64,000 nt of DNA. Origin: Paenibacillus_AQ nitricinens (GTDB lineage Bacteria > Bacillota > Bacilli > Paenibacillales > Paenibacillaceae). Shown here piece by piece: positions 6,480 through 14,706 of the stretch (the stretch's first letter is position 1; each line of letters starts with the position of its first letter). The translations under genes were made by a program, and so were the position numbers. The notes under the pieces were generated by a model. It searched no databases. It had not been told where the DNA came from and saw nothing but the letters and a program-made list of their open reading frames with translations. The DNA lies in assembly GCF_052056485.1 (NCBI RefSeq), contig NZ_CP183948.1, positions 1,736,001 to 1,800,000 on the forward strand. Direction: 5' to 3'.

Positions 6480-9113
6480 ATGAAAGCAAGTGAAATTCGT
6501 TCCAAATGGCTTAAGTTTTTTGAAAGTAAAGGTCACAAAATTGAACCTAGTGCATCTCTCGTACCGCATAACGATCCTTCGCTGTTGTGGATCAACGCAG
6601 GTATGGCGCCGCTGAAAGCATACTTCGATGGCCGTGAGATTCCTGAGAATCCGCGCCTGACGAACTCGCAGAAATGTATTCGTACCAATGATATCGAGAA
6701 TGTAGGGAAGACACGCCGTCACCATACGTTCTTCGAAATGTTAGGTAACTTCTCTATCGGCGATTATTTTAAAGAAGAGGCGATCACATGGGCTTGGGAA
6801 TTCTTGACCGGCAAGGAGTGGATCGGCTTCGATCCAGAACGTATCTCCGTAACTGTGTATGCTGAGGATGAGGAAGCTTTCAAGCTGTGGAATGAAAAAG
6901 TAGGCTTGCCAGCAGAACGCATCATTAAGCTGGGAGATGAGAACTTCTGGGATATCGGCGAAGGTCCTTGTGGTCCTTGCTCGGAAATCTTTTATGACCG
7001 CGGCGAAGCTTACGGCAGCGACATGAGTGATCCAGAAATGTATCCAGGTGGAGAAAACGAACGTTGGCTCGAAGTATGGAACCTTGTGTTCTCACAATTC
7101 AACCATAATAAGGATGGCAGCTATACGCCGCTTCCGAACAAGAACATTGATACCGGTGCTGGACTGGAGCGTTTTGCATCAATTCTTCAAGATGTAGATT
7201 CCAACTTCGATACCGATTTGTTCCAACCGATTATTCAAAAAACAGCTGAGCTTGCTGGTGTAACTTACAAGGATAATGTTGAACAGGATATCGCGCTTAA
7301 AGTTATCGCAGATCATGTGCGTACCGTTACTTTTGCCGTAGGGGATGGAGTACTTCCTTCTAATGAAGGTCGTGGTTATATTATCCGCCGTTTGCTGCGC
7401 CGTGCTGTTCGCTACGGAAAGACCCTGGGCCTGGATCGTCCGTTCCTGCATGAACTGACAGAAACAGTTGGTGAGATTATGGGTGTGTATTATCCATCCG
7501 TTGTCGAGAATCGGGAATATATCGCCAAGATTATCCGTACAGAAGAAGAACGTTTCCATGAGACATTATCTGATGGATTGGCTATCTTGGGTGAGATCAG
7601 TGCTAAAGCAAAAGCAGATGGACTCAGCACGATTCCTGGATCCGATGCATTTAAGCTATATGACACTTACGGATTCCCATTTGACCTGACGGAAGATTTC
7701 GCAGCAGAGCAAGGATTAACTGTAGACCGTGAAGGCTTCGATATCGCTATGCAAGAACAGCGTGATCGTGCAAGAGCTGCACGTCATGACGGTGGCAGCA
7801 TGAAGATCCAAGGTGGCGCATTAGCGGACCTGACGGTTAAAAGTGAATTTGTTGGATATAATGACTCGGTAACAGAGTCGAAAATCATGGCTATTGTTGT
7901 GGGTGATGAATTGGTCGATACCGCTGGTGAAGGCGTAGAGTGCCAAGTAATTCTTGAGGCAACACCGTTCTATGCTGAAAGTGGTGGACAAGTGAGTGAC
8001 ACAGGACTGCTTACTGGCGGTTCAGTTACAGCTAAGGTAAAAGGATTGTTCAAGGCTCCACATGGTCAACATGTACATTTGGTAACTGTGGAAGCTGGAG
8101 AATTGAAAGTAGGCGAATCGGTTCGCGCTGAAGTGGATCGTGCACAGCGTGAAGATATCGTGAAGAACCATACAGCTACTCACCTACTGCATAAAGCGCT
8201 CAAAGAGGTTCTGGGCGGTCATGTCAACCAAGCAGGATCTTTAGTGGAAGGTGCACGTTTACGGTTTGACTTCTCCCATTTCGGAGCGATTACACCGGAG
8301 GAACTAAGCGACATCGAGCATCGCGTGAATGCACAAATCTGGCGTGGTCTTGATGTAGTCATTGAGAACAAGCCAATTGATGAAGCTAAGGCTATGGGAG
8401 CCATGGCACTATTTGGTGAAAAATATGGCAATATCGTCCGTGTCGTTCAAGTCGGCGATTACAGCCTTGAGCTTTGTGGTGGATGCCATGTATCCAACAC
8501 ATCTCAAATTGGAATTTTCAAGCTGCTTAGCGAAAGCGGCATTGGTTCCGGAGTGCGCCGTATCGAGGCAGTAACTGGACGTTTCGCTTACCAGTTTACT
8601 GAGAGCCAACTGGATCTGCTCAAGCAATCTGCGGGTCTGCTGAAGTCTTCTCTGAACGACGTTCCAAAACGGATTGAAGCATTGCATAACCAAGTGCGTG
8701 AGCTTTCGCGTGAGAATGAATCCTTGCAATCTAAGCTTAGCGCAACCTTTGCCGCTGAACTAACAAGCAGTGTGAAGACGGTTGGTGCAGGTACACAGCT
8801 TCTTGCTGTTGCTGTTCAAGCAGGAAATATGGACGCTCTGCGTTCTACTGCAGATGAATTGAAATCCAAGCTCCCGGATGCTGTGCTTGTTCTGGGTGCA
8901 GCCATGGACGACAAGGTGAACTTTGTTGTTGCTGTACCACAGGATCTGGTGAAGAAGGGCTTCCACGCTGGTAAGATTGTTAAAGAAGTCGCAGCAGTAT
9001 GCGGTGGCGGCGGTGGAGGACGTCCAGATATGGCACAAGCTGGTGGTAAAGATGCCTCCAAGCTTGGCGAGGCACTGGCTAAAGCAGAAGAATTAGTGGC
9101 TTCCCTAGCATAA
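6480..9113 (+). CDS. alaS: Alanine-tRNA ligase
   Basis: 877 residues, full length for bacterial AlaRS. It charges tRNA(Ala) with alanine in the cytoplasm. The class II catalytic domain opens the protein (SEIRSKWLKFFESKGH, then RTNDIENVGKTRRHHTFFEM). The editing domain carries HTATHLLHKAL (about residues 564-574) and the zinc-binding CGGCH near residue 666. The C-terminal DHHA1-type domain ends with the glycine-rich GGGGGGRPDMAQAGG. These are all the parts of an active, editing-competent enzyme. Expression is governed by the T-box leader immediately upstream. A strong hairpin follows the gene. Downstream are ireB and ruvX, the usual neighbours of alaS in Bacillales. Confidence 0.98.
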   Translation: MKASEIRSKWLKFFESKGHKIEPSASLVPHNDPSLLWINAGMAPLKAYFDGREIPENPRLTNSQKCIRTNDIENVGKTRRHHTFFEMLGNFSIGDYFKEEAITWAWEFLTGKEWIGFDPERISVTVYAEDEEAFKLWNEKVGLPAERIIKLGDENFWDIGEGPCGPCSEIFYDRGEAYGSDMSDPEMYPGGENERWLEVWNLVFSQFNHNKDGSYTPLPNKNIDTGAGLERFASILQDVDSNFDTDLFQPIIQKTAELAGVTYKDNVEQDIALKVIADHVRTVTFAVGDGVLPSNEGRGYIIRRLLRRAVRYGKTLGLDRPFLHELTETVGEIMGVYYPSVVENREYIAKIIRTEEERFHETLSDGLAILGEISAKAKADGLSTIPGSDAFKLYDTYGFPFDLTEDFAAEQGLTVDREGFDIAMQEQRDRARAARHDGGSMKIQGGALADLTVKSEFVGYNDSVTESKIMAIVVGDELVDTAGEGVECQVILEATPFYAESGGQVSDTGLLTGGSVTAKVKGLFKAPHGQHVHLVTVEAGELKVGESVRAEVDRAQREDIVKNHTATHLLHKALKEVLGGHVNQAGSLVEGARLRFDFSHFGAITPEELSDIEHRVNAQIWRGLDVVIENKPIDEAKAMGAMALFGEKYGNIVRVVQVGDYSLELCGGCHVSNTSQIGIFKLLSESGIGSGVRRIEAVTGRFAYQFTESQLDLLKQSAGLLKSSLNDVPKRIEALHNQVRELSRENESLQSKLSATFAAELTSSVKTVGAGTQLLAVAVQAGNMDALRSTADELKSKLPDAVLVLGAAMDDKVNFVVAVPQDLVKKGFHAGKIVKEVAAVCGGGGGGRPDMAQAGGKDASKLGEALAKAEELVASLA

Positions 9114-9163
9114 ATAAAAATTACGAAACTATTTCTTAATTTAAACGTATTACGAAAAAACAT

Positions 9164-9205
9164 AGCGGTACTGAGAGTTTGACATCAGTACCGCTACTCT
9201 TTATT
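9164..9205 (+). terminator. Terminator after alaS
   Basis: AGCGGTACTGA pairs with TCAGTACCGCT around a 10-base loop, followed by ACTCTTTATT. The remaining 9206-9429 stretch has no gene; TTGACA at 9239-9244 may belong to the ireB promoter but its -10 is unclear. Confidence 0.8.
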
Positions 9206-9429
9206 AACAGGTGGTTAGATTTTCATGAATAGTTGTGCTTGACAATAGCTTAAAAGCCAAAAATATCATTATTTTTGTAGAGGAAATGCCAAAAAAAGCG
9301 TGATTCCACGCGCAGGATTTCCTCGTTGGGCTATGAATATGTTATGATAAAGGAAGCAAGTGAGCTGCACAGTAGCAACTTTGCGAAGCCGCCCTTTTAG
9401 GGTGATTTTGCAGAAGGAAGGTGTCACAA

Positions 9430-9705
9430 ATGGACTCCATGGACAAAACGGTCAAATTCAATGTGAAGGGCGACGAAAAGGAAGCTTCTCCCCAGGAAAT
9501 ATTGCTCGCTGTATACGATGCACTGGTGGAGAAAGAGTATCATCCGATCAATCAGATCGTAGGGTATCTACTTTCCGGAGACCCAGCTTACATTCCGCGT
9601 CATAACAATGCGAGAAGTTTGGTCCGGAGAAAAGAACGTGATGAGCTGATTGAAGAGCTGGTTAGATTCTACCTCGTCAATCACAAGGTGGATAATCCCA
9701 GATGA
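9430..9705 (+). CDS. ireB: IreB family regulatory phosphoprotein
   Basis: 91 residues, the standard size. IreB (YrzL in Bacillus, UPF0297) is a small cytoplasmic protein phosphorylated on N-terminal threonines by PASTA-type Ser/Thr kinases and linked in enterococci to cephalosporin resistance. The start MDSMDKTVKFNVKGDEKEAS includes a threonine at residue 7 in the region known to be phosphorylated. The core SGDPAYIPRHNNARSLVR is the family hallmark. I choose ATG 9430 over the GTG at 9421 because AAGGAAGG lies at the right distance only for 9430. The stop overlaps the ruvX start (ATGATGAAG), so the two are translationally coupled. Confidence 0.95.
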   Translation: MDSMDKTVKFNVKGDEKEASPQEILLAVYDALVEKEYHPINQIVGYLLSGDPAYIPRHNNARSLVRRKERDELIEELVRFYLVNHKVDNPR

Positions 9706-10121
9706 TGAAGAAGTTAGGATTGGATTACGGCGACCGTAGAATCGGTGTAGCCACAAGCGATGTTTTTGGATGGACGGCACAAGCTCTTGAAACGATTGAG
9801 CGCCGCGGTACTGGTAATGAGTTCGAACGTATTCGTGAACTTATTACGGAGCACGAAATTGGAGAGATTGTCGTTGGTCTACCGAAGAATATGAACGGCT
9901 CAGTAGGACCCCGGGGCGAAATCTGCATAGAGTTCGCTGACAAGCTACGGGAGCAATTTGCAATGCCCGTACACCTTTGGGATGAGCGTCTGACGACGGT
10001 ATCCGCAGAGCGGGTGCTGATTGAAGGGGACGTCAGCCGGAAGAAACGCAAAGGGATTGTGGACAAAATGGCTGCAGCCCTGATTTTGCAAAATTTTTTG
10101 GATGCTAACAGTAAAAGGTGA
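9702..10121 (+). CDS. ruvX: Putative pre-16S rRNA nuclease / Holliday junction resolvase YqgF
   Basis: 139 residues with an RNase H-like fold. The catalytic start GLDYGDRRIGVA, the VVGLPKNMNGS strand-turn, the WDERLTTVSAE motif and the C-terminal DKMAAALILQ(N) aspartate are all present, so the active site looks intact. Members process the 5' end of 16S rRNA and were first described as Holliday junction resolvases. The ATG at 9702 overlaps the ireB stop by four bases; ATG 9705 is an equally possible start. Its tail overlaps nothing, and a DUF1292 gene follows 13 bases later, forming the usual alaS-region operon. Confidence 0.95.
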   Translation: MMKKLGLDYGDRRIGVATSDVFGWTAQALETIERRGTGNEFERIRELITEHEIGEIVVGLPKNMNGSVGPRGEICIEFADKLREQFAMPVHLWDERLTTVSAERVLIEGDVSRKKRKGIVDKMAAALILQNFLDANSKR

Positions 10122-10134
10122 GGGGTGCGAGGAT

Positions 10135-10443
10135 ATGACAAACGAACAGATTGGCCAAGAGGAAGAACCGGAAATTATCTATATTCCTGATGAGGAAGGT
10201 AATGAAGAGGAATTCGAGGTCATTATGAAGTTTGAGGTTGATGGCTCGGACGCTAAGTACATGATGGTGGTTCCGCTTGATTCCGAGGACGAGGAAACCG
10301 ATGAGGTTTATGCGTTCCGTTATGTGGAAGAAGGCGATGATCTTCAATTGTTCATGATCGATAATGACGAGGAGTGGGCGATTGTCGAAGAGACTTTCAA
10401 CACACTGGTTGACGAGTTGGACGGAGGATCAGAGAATGACTGA
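10135..10443 (+). CDS. DUF1292 family protein (YrzB-like)
   Basis: 102 residues, strongly acidic. The domain EEEFEVIMKFEVDG...YMMVVPLDSE...VYAFRYVEEGDDLQLFMI is the DUF1292 fold found next to ruvX in Bacillales; its role is not known. ATG 10135 is chosen over the in-frame ATG at 10102 because GTGCGAGGAT lies directly before it and the domain needs no longer N-terminus. The last eight bases overlap the next gene, which encodes a paralogue, so the two are co-translated. Confidence 0.85.
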   Translation: MTNEQIGQEEEPEIIYIPDEEGNEEEFEVIMKFEVDGSDAKYMMVVPLDSEDEETDEVYAFRYVEEGDDLQLFMIDNDEEWAIVEETFNTLVDELDGGSEND

Positions 10444-10744
10444 TGTATCCGCTGATCAAGCGGTATGGTCCTCGCGGCTTAAGGAAGCCTATGGAGAAAC
10501 AGTAGAACTGGAAGATGAGCAGGGCAAGTCTTCCATTTACGATATTATCGCCGAATTTGAAGTCGGTGGTATTGGCTATGCGGTGCTGAAAGGCGCTGGT
10601 AAAGACGTGGAATATGAAATTCTGCGTATCGTTGTCTCTCCTAACGGACTTCCGGAACTAGAGAACATCGTGGACGATGAAGAGTGGGAAGACATCTCTG
10701 AGCTATATGATGAGATGACGTTTCCAGTGGACGATGCAGAATAA
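10436..10744 (+). CDS. Second DUF1292 family protein
   Basis: 102 residues, acidic, and a clear paralogue of the preceding protein: SIYDIIAEFEVGGIGYAVLK then YEILRIVVSPNGLPELENI and DDEEWEDISELYDEM. The ATG at 10436 lies inside the end of the preceding gene and is served by GGAGG at 10423-10427. Two tandem DUF1292 genes suggest a duplication; function unknown. A terminator follows, closing the ireB-ruvX-DUF1292 operon before mltG. Confidence 0.85.
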   Translation: MTDVSADQAVWSSRLKEAYGETVELEDEQGKSSIYDIIAEFEVGGIGYAVLKGAGKDVEYEILRIVVSPNGLPELENIVDDEEWEDISELYDEMTFPVDDAE

Positions 10745-10783
10745 ACTTTAAACATGTACGTTACATTTATGATGAGTACGGAA

Positions 10784-10810
10784 GAGGGCGGAGAATTCCG
10801 CGCTCTTTTT
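10784..10810 (+). terminator. Terminator of the ireB operon
   Basis: GAGGGCGGA pairs with TCCGCGCTC (one mismatch) followed by TTTTT. Confidence 0.8.
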
Positions 10811-10920
10811 GCTTGGAATACGATCAATATAATTAAAACAACAATCATGATCATGAAATATGTATTGAATTTTAAGTAGTACACTTTTATACTTTATAGT
10901 CGGAAAGTGAGGAACCTGAC

Positions 10921-11970
10921 TTGAAATCCGCAATCCGTACGGTGCTTATCGTTATTCTTTTGCTGGTAGCAGCAGGAGGCGGAGGCGCTTGGTACATTTG
11001 GAACGGGATGCAGCCGGTAGAACCTGCAGGTCCTGCCGTAACATTTACGATAGAAAAGGGCATGGGCAGCGCGGAAATTGCTGATCTGCTCGAACAAAAT
11101 GGCATTATTCGGAACAGTCTTTTTTTTAAGGGATATTTGAAATGGACTAAAGAAGGCTCCAGCTTTAAAGCTGGTACTTATGTTGCTAGTCCAGGAGACA
11201 CCTATGACGAGCTCATCGAGAGGTTAAATGCTGGTGATGTTGTTAAAGAAGAGACCGTGACTTTCACGATTCCGGAAGGATATACTGCTGAGCAGATTGC
11301 CAAGAAGCTTGCTGAGGCTTGGAATCAGGATGCTGCTATTTTTCTTGAAATCATGAATACCGGTGCAGGCTTGAAGGGAATTGATGCTCTAGGTATCCCA
11401 CAGGATAAGAACCTTCGTCATCGTCTTGAAGGATATTTGTTCCCTGAAACATATGAACTGGCCAAGGATAGTACGCCGCAGGAAGTTGTAGAAGCATTAT
11501 TGGATCAGTTCCAGCAGAAACTGGATACGATCCCGAACTGGAAGCAAAAGCTTGAAGCACGTGGAATGACACTTCATGGGCTGTTGACAGTGGCCTCGTT
11601 AGTCGAACGTGAGGTTGTTGTAGATAGTGAACGACCACTAGTTGCTGGCGTGATTTATAACCGCTTAAAGAAAGAGCAGAAGCTTGAGATCGATGCTACG
11701 GTTCAATATTTGCTCGACAAACAGAAGGAAAGACTGTTATATAAAGATTTGGAAGTTGACAGTCCTTATAATACGTATAGAAATATTGGGCTTCCTCCGG
11801 GACCTATTAGTAATCCGGGGCTGGCCTCCATTCAGGCAGCACTTGAACCTCAGGCATCTGAATATTACTTCTATGTGACTAAGAAAGATGGTACACAGGG
11901 CCATTTGTTTGCTAAGACCTACAAGGAACATTTAGCCAATATCGAAAAAAGTAAGCAAGAATCGAAATAA
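10921..11970 (+). CDS. mltG: Endolytic peptidoglycan transglycosylase MltG
   Basis: 349 residues. MltG cuts nascent glycan strands at the membrane and is thought to end chain elongation. One N-terminal helix (RTVLIVILLLVAAGGG) anchors it. A LysM-like region follows (TFTIPEGYTAEQIAKKLAE), then the YceG domain with GYLFPETYEL, the catalytic glutamate E229 in ASLVERE, and NTYRNIGLPPGPISNPG near the C-terminus. It starts with TTG, preceded by GTGAGG eight bases upstream. In Bacillus subtilis the next gene is the tRNA methyltransferase trmR (yrrM), which is missing here; the trhP pair follows directly. Confidence 0.95.
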   Translation: MKSAIRTVLIVILLLVAAGGGGAWYIWNGMQPVEPAGPAVTFTIEKGMGSAEIADLLEQNGIIRNSLFFKGYLKWTKEGSSFKAGTYVASPGDTYDELIERLNAGDVVKEETVTFTIPEGYTAEQIAKKLAEAWNQDAAIFLEIMNTGAGLKGIDALGIPQDKNLRHRLEGYLFPETYELAKDSTPQEVVEALLDQFQQKLDTIPNWKQKLEARGMTLHGLLTVASLVEREVVVDSERPLVAGVIYNRLKKEQKLEIDATVQYLLDKQKERLLYKDLEVDSPYNTYRNIGLPPGPISNPGLASIQAALEPQASEYYFYVTKKDGTQGHLFAKTYKEHLANIEKSKQESK

Positions 11971-12026
11971 AATATTAAAATGAAGAGTGGTGCGGTTGAA
12001 ATAACTGTACAAGTAGGAGGTACAAC

Positions 12027-12959
12027 ATGATTAACAAACCGGAATTGCTGGCGACAGCAGCATCTTTAGAGGAAGCTGCTGCTTTGCTGGATGCCGGAGC
12101 AGATGCATTGCTCATCGGGGATGACCGTTTCGGCATGCGTCTTGCCGGACATTTTTCTTTGGAGGATACAGCTGCTGTTGTAGAAATGACACATGCGCGT
12201 GGCTGCAAAGTATATGCTGGACTAGGTGGACTCATGTCCAACCTTCTTCTGGAAGAGCTCCCTGCCTATGTGAAAGCTATAGGTGAACTTGGTGTTGACG
12301 GTGTTGAGTTCGGTGATCCTGCGGTATTAACCACAGTGAAGAAGGAAGCACCGGGTATCAATCTGCATTGGAATGCGGAAATGACCTCTACCAATTACGC
12401 AACCGCGAATTATTGGGGGCGTAAAGGTGCTACTCGCGTAGTTCTTGCGCGTGAGCTGAATATGGATGAAATGACGGAAATGGTTCCGCTTTTAGAGGTA
12501 GAGGCACAGGTTCAGGTTCACGGCATGACCAATATATACCATTCCAAGCGTAAGCTTGTAGAAAGCTATATGTCACATCAAGGACGTCCAAGCGAGGGCG
12601 GCAGTCTTGGTAAGGAACGTGGTCTATTTTTGATCGAGGCAGAACGAGATGACCAAAAGTTCCCGATCTATGAAGACGAGAACGGTACACATATTATGAG
12701 TTCGGAAGATATTTGTATTTTGGAGGATCTTCATATTCTTATGGCTGCAGGCGTGCAGAGTTTTAAGATTGAAGGATTGTTGAAATCAACAGCGTATAAT
12801 GTGGCGGTTGTTAAGACTTATCGCAAAGCTATTGATCTTTATGCAGCTGATCCAGAAGCTTATTCTTTCCAAGAGGATTGGATGGAAGCTATCAGAACGC
12901 TGCAGGATCCAGAACGGGAGCTAAGCTTCGGATTTTTCTATAAAGAGCAAGTATATTAA
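12027..12959 (+). CDS. trhP1: tRNA 5-hydroxyuridine formation protein TrhP1, U32 peptidase-like
   Basis: 310 residues with a peptidase-U32-like barrel (LLDAGADALLIGDDRFGMR; NLHWNAEMTSTNYATANYWG; ARELNMDEMTEMV; FKIEGLLKSTAYNVAVVKTYR). In Bacillus subtilis the adjacent YrrN and YrrO proteins are TrhP1 and TrhP2, needed for prephenate-dependent hydroxylation of the wobble uridine of several tRNAs. The first member of the pair is shorter and lacks the Cys cluster seen in its neighbour, as here. A ribosome site AGGAGG precedes the ATG. The older annotation as collagenase-like protease is not favoured. Confidence 0.9.
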   Translation: MINKPELLATAASLEEAAALLDAGADALLIGDDRFGMRLAGHFSLEDTAAVVEMTHARGCKVYAGLGGLMSNLLLEELPAYVKAIGELGVDGVEFGDPAVLTTVKKEAPGINLHWNAEMTSTNYATANYWGRKGATRVVLARELNMDEMTEMVPLLEVEAQVQVHGMTNIYHSKRKLVESYMSHQGRPSEGGSLGKERGLFLIEAERDDQKFPIYEDENGTHIMSSEDICILEDLHILMAAGVQSFKIEGLLKSTAYNVAVVKTYRKAIDLYAADPEAYSFQEDWMEAIRTLQDPERELSFGFFYKEQVY

Positions 12960-12984
12960 GTTTAATTTAATGAGAGTTTTTTAG

Positions 12985-13036
12985 ATCCCCGCAAAGACTA
13001 GGTGCAGTAATCATGCATAGACATCACTTTGTGGGG
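12985..13036 (+). repeat. Inverted repeat between trhP1 and trhP2
   Basis: CCCCGCAAAG (12987-12996) can pair with CTTTGTGGGG (13027-13036), one G-T pair, around a ~30-base loop. It lies just before the ribosome site of trhP2 and may affect read-through or mRNA stability. Confidence 0.5.
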
Positions 13037-13056
13037 CGATGGAGGGGAGAACAGGA

Positions 13057-14388
13057 ATGGGAACCATGACAAAGCCGCAATACAAGGGCAAACGATACCG
13101 TCTGGATAAACCGGAGCTCCTAGCTCCGGCCGGTAATTTGGAAAAATTAAAATTCGCAGTACACTATGGTGCGGATGCTGTTTATATCGGAGGGCAGAAA
13201 TACGGCTTGCGTTCAGGAGCAGACAATTTCAGCTTTGAGGAAATGCGTGAAGGTGTTGAATTCGCCAAGAAATACGGCGCTAAGGTATTTGTTGCAACGA
13301 ACATCTATGCTCACAATGAAGATGTCGCAGGGATTGAAGAATATCTGCGTAACTTATATGAAGTTGGTATTGCTGCTATTATCGTTGCTGATCCGGTCAT
13401 TGTAGATACAGCACGCCGTTTAGTACCTGGATTAGAGGTACATTTGAGTACTCAGCAGTCTACACTAAACTGGCAAGCGGTATCCTTCTGGAAAGAAGAG
13501 GGTCTGCCACGTGTCGTACTCGGACGTGAGACAAGCCTGGAAGAAATCGCTGAGATTAAGAAGCATGTTGATATTGAAATCGAAAGCTTCATCCATGGAG
13601 CGATGTGCTCTTCATACTCAGGAAGATGCGTATTATCCAATCACTTTACAGACCGTGACTCCAATCGGGGAGGCTGCTGCCAGTCTTGCCGCTGGAAATA
13701 TGATCTGTTCGAGGATGCGCGGCCTGAGGACACTTGGGTGTCTGAAGAAGATCAAGCTGAAGCACAATCTCCGGCACCTATGCTTCCAGGTGTAACTCAG
13801 ATTCCACTGCATCAGCAAGGAGATAATCCTTTCTCTATGGGATCTAAGGATTTGTGCATGCTGGAAAGTATCCCTGAACTTATTGAAGTAGGTATCGATA
13901 GCTTCAAGATCGAGGGACGGATGAAATCGATTCACTATGTAGCCACTGTCGTTAACGCTTATCGTAAAGCTATTGATGCCTACATGGCTGATCCTGAAGG
14001 ATACGAGTTGAAGCAAGAGTGGTTGGATGAGCTGAACAAAGCGGCGAACCGTCCGCTTAACACAGGATTCTTCTACGATACTCCGGATCATGAAGATCAT
14101 ATCTATGAGCCTGAAGAAAAAGCGGCTCCTTATGATTTTGCCGGACTTGTACTGGAATACGATGCTGAGAGTGGAATGGCGCTAATTCAACAACGTAATC
14201 ACTTCAAGCCTGGTCAGGAAGTTGAATTCTTCGGACCCAATGATACATTCTTTAAGCAGACTGTAGCGGAATTGTGGGATGAAGCAGGCAACCCGCTTGA
14301 CGCAGCCCGTCATCCTCTGCAGCGTGTTCGCATGAAGGTAGATCAGCCCGTAGCATACTTTGATATGATGCGTAAGAAAAAATCTTGA
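13057..14388 (+). CDS. trhP2: tRNA 5-hydroxyuridine formation protein TrhP2, U32 peptidase family
   Basis: 443 residues. The first part repeats the U32 core (KPELLAPAGNLEKLKFAVHYGADAVYIGG is its hallmark region, split here across about residues 19-47). A four-cysteine cluster follows (FIHGAMCSSYSGRC; NRGGCCQSCRW), which in this family binds an iron-sulfur cluster, then FKIEGRMKSIHYVATVVNAYR and a C-terminal beta domain. With TrhP1 it makes 5-hydroxyuridine at the tRNA wobble position. ATG 13057 is chosen because GGAGGGGAG lies seven bases before it; the ATG at 13039 overlaps that site. In B. subtilis udk and greA follow; here a chemoreceptor gene does. Confidence 0.92.
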   Translation: MGTMTKPQYKGKRYRLDKPELLAPAGNLEKLKFAVHYGADAVYIGGQKYGLRSGADNFSFEEMREGVEFAKKYGAKVFVATNIYAHNEDVAGIEEYLRNLYEVGIAAIIVADPVIVDTARRLVPGLEVHLSTQQSTLNWQAVSFWKEEGLPRVVLGRETSLEEIAEIKKHVDIEIESFIHGAMCSSYSGRCVLSNHFTDRDSNRGGCCQSCRWKYDLFEDARPEDTWVSEEDQAEAQSPAPMLPGVTQIPLHQQGDNPFSMGSKDLCMLESIPELIEVGIDSFKIEGRMKSIHYVATVVNAYRKAIDAYMADPEGYELKQEWLDELNKAANRPLNTGFFYDTPDHEDHIYEPEEKAAPYDFAGLVLEYDAESGMALIQQRNHFKPGQEVEFFGPNDTFFKQTVAELWDEAGNPLDAARHPLQRVRMKVDQPVAYFDMMRKKKS

Positions 14389-14396
14389 TAAGATAA

Positions 14397-14437
14397 AGGG
14401 ATGTTCTTTGCAAAAAGGGCATCCCTGTTTTTCTTTT
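14397..14437 (+). terminator. Terminator after trhP2
   Basis: AGGGATG pairs with CATCCCT across a 16-base loop, followed by GTTTTTCTTTT. Confidence 0.85.
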
Positions 14438-14464
14438 GACAAAGCTAACAATAAGTTATATATA
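14436..14464 (+). promoter_or_regulatory. Candidate promoter P1 of the first chemoreceptor gene
   Basis: TTGACA (14436-14441), 17-bp spacer, TATATT (14459-14464), about 240 bp before the start codon. AACTAACAAA at 14470-14479 is the reverse of TTTGTTAGTT found in the 25.7-kb control region. Confidence 0.6.
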
Positions 14465-14592
14465 TTAGTAACTAACAAATAAATCCAAGCAGGAGGGTAG
14501 AACGAAGGGAGTTTTTTTGTCGAAACATACATAGGTTAAAAGTTATAAAAAAAGTATAGTAAAGCTAAGAAAAAAGGCCTAATAAACCGATA

Positions 14593-14614
14593 TATAATAT
14601 AGTTAGCGCTTTCA
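14593..14614 (+). promoter_or_regulatory. -10 box with a perfect cre (CcpA) site next to it
   Basis: TATAAT (14593-14598) is followed after two bases by AGTTAGCGCTTTCA (14601-14614). Read on the minus strand this is TGAAAGCGCTAACT, which fits the cre consensus TGWAARCGYTWNCW at every position. No good -35 is seen. A cre at the start point predicts glucose repression. Confidence 0.65.
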
Positions 14615-14706
14615 TATGTCCTCTAATATTAGCGGGTAGATGATCATGATGGGGATCCTGATCAAGATAGTATTAGTGAATAGCATAAAGAGAGAAGGTT
14701 AGAGAG

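Noticed and set aside
12027..14388. Secreted collagenase-type proteases
   Set aside because: No signal peptides; the pair and its context match the TrhP tRNA hydroxylation proteins.
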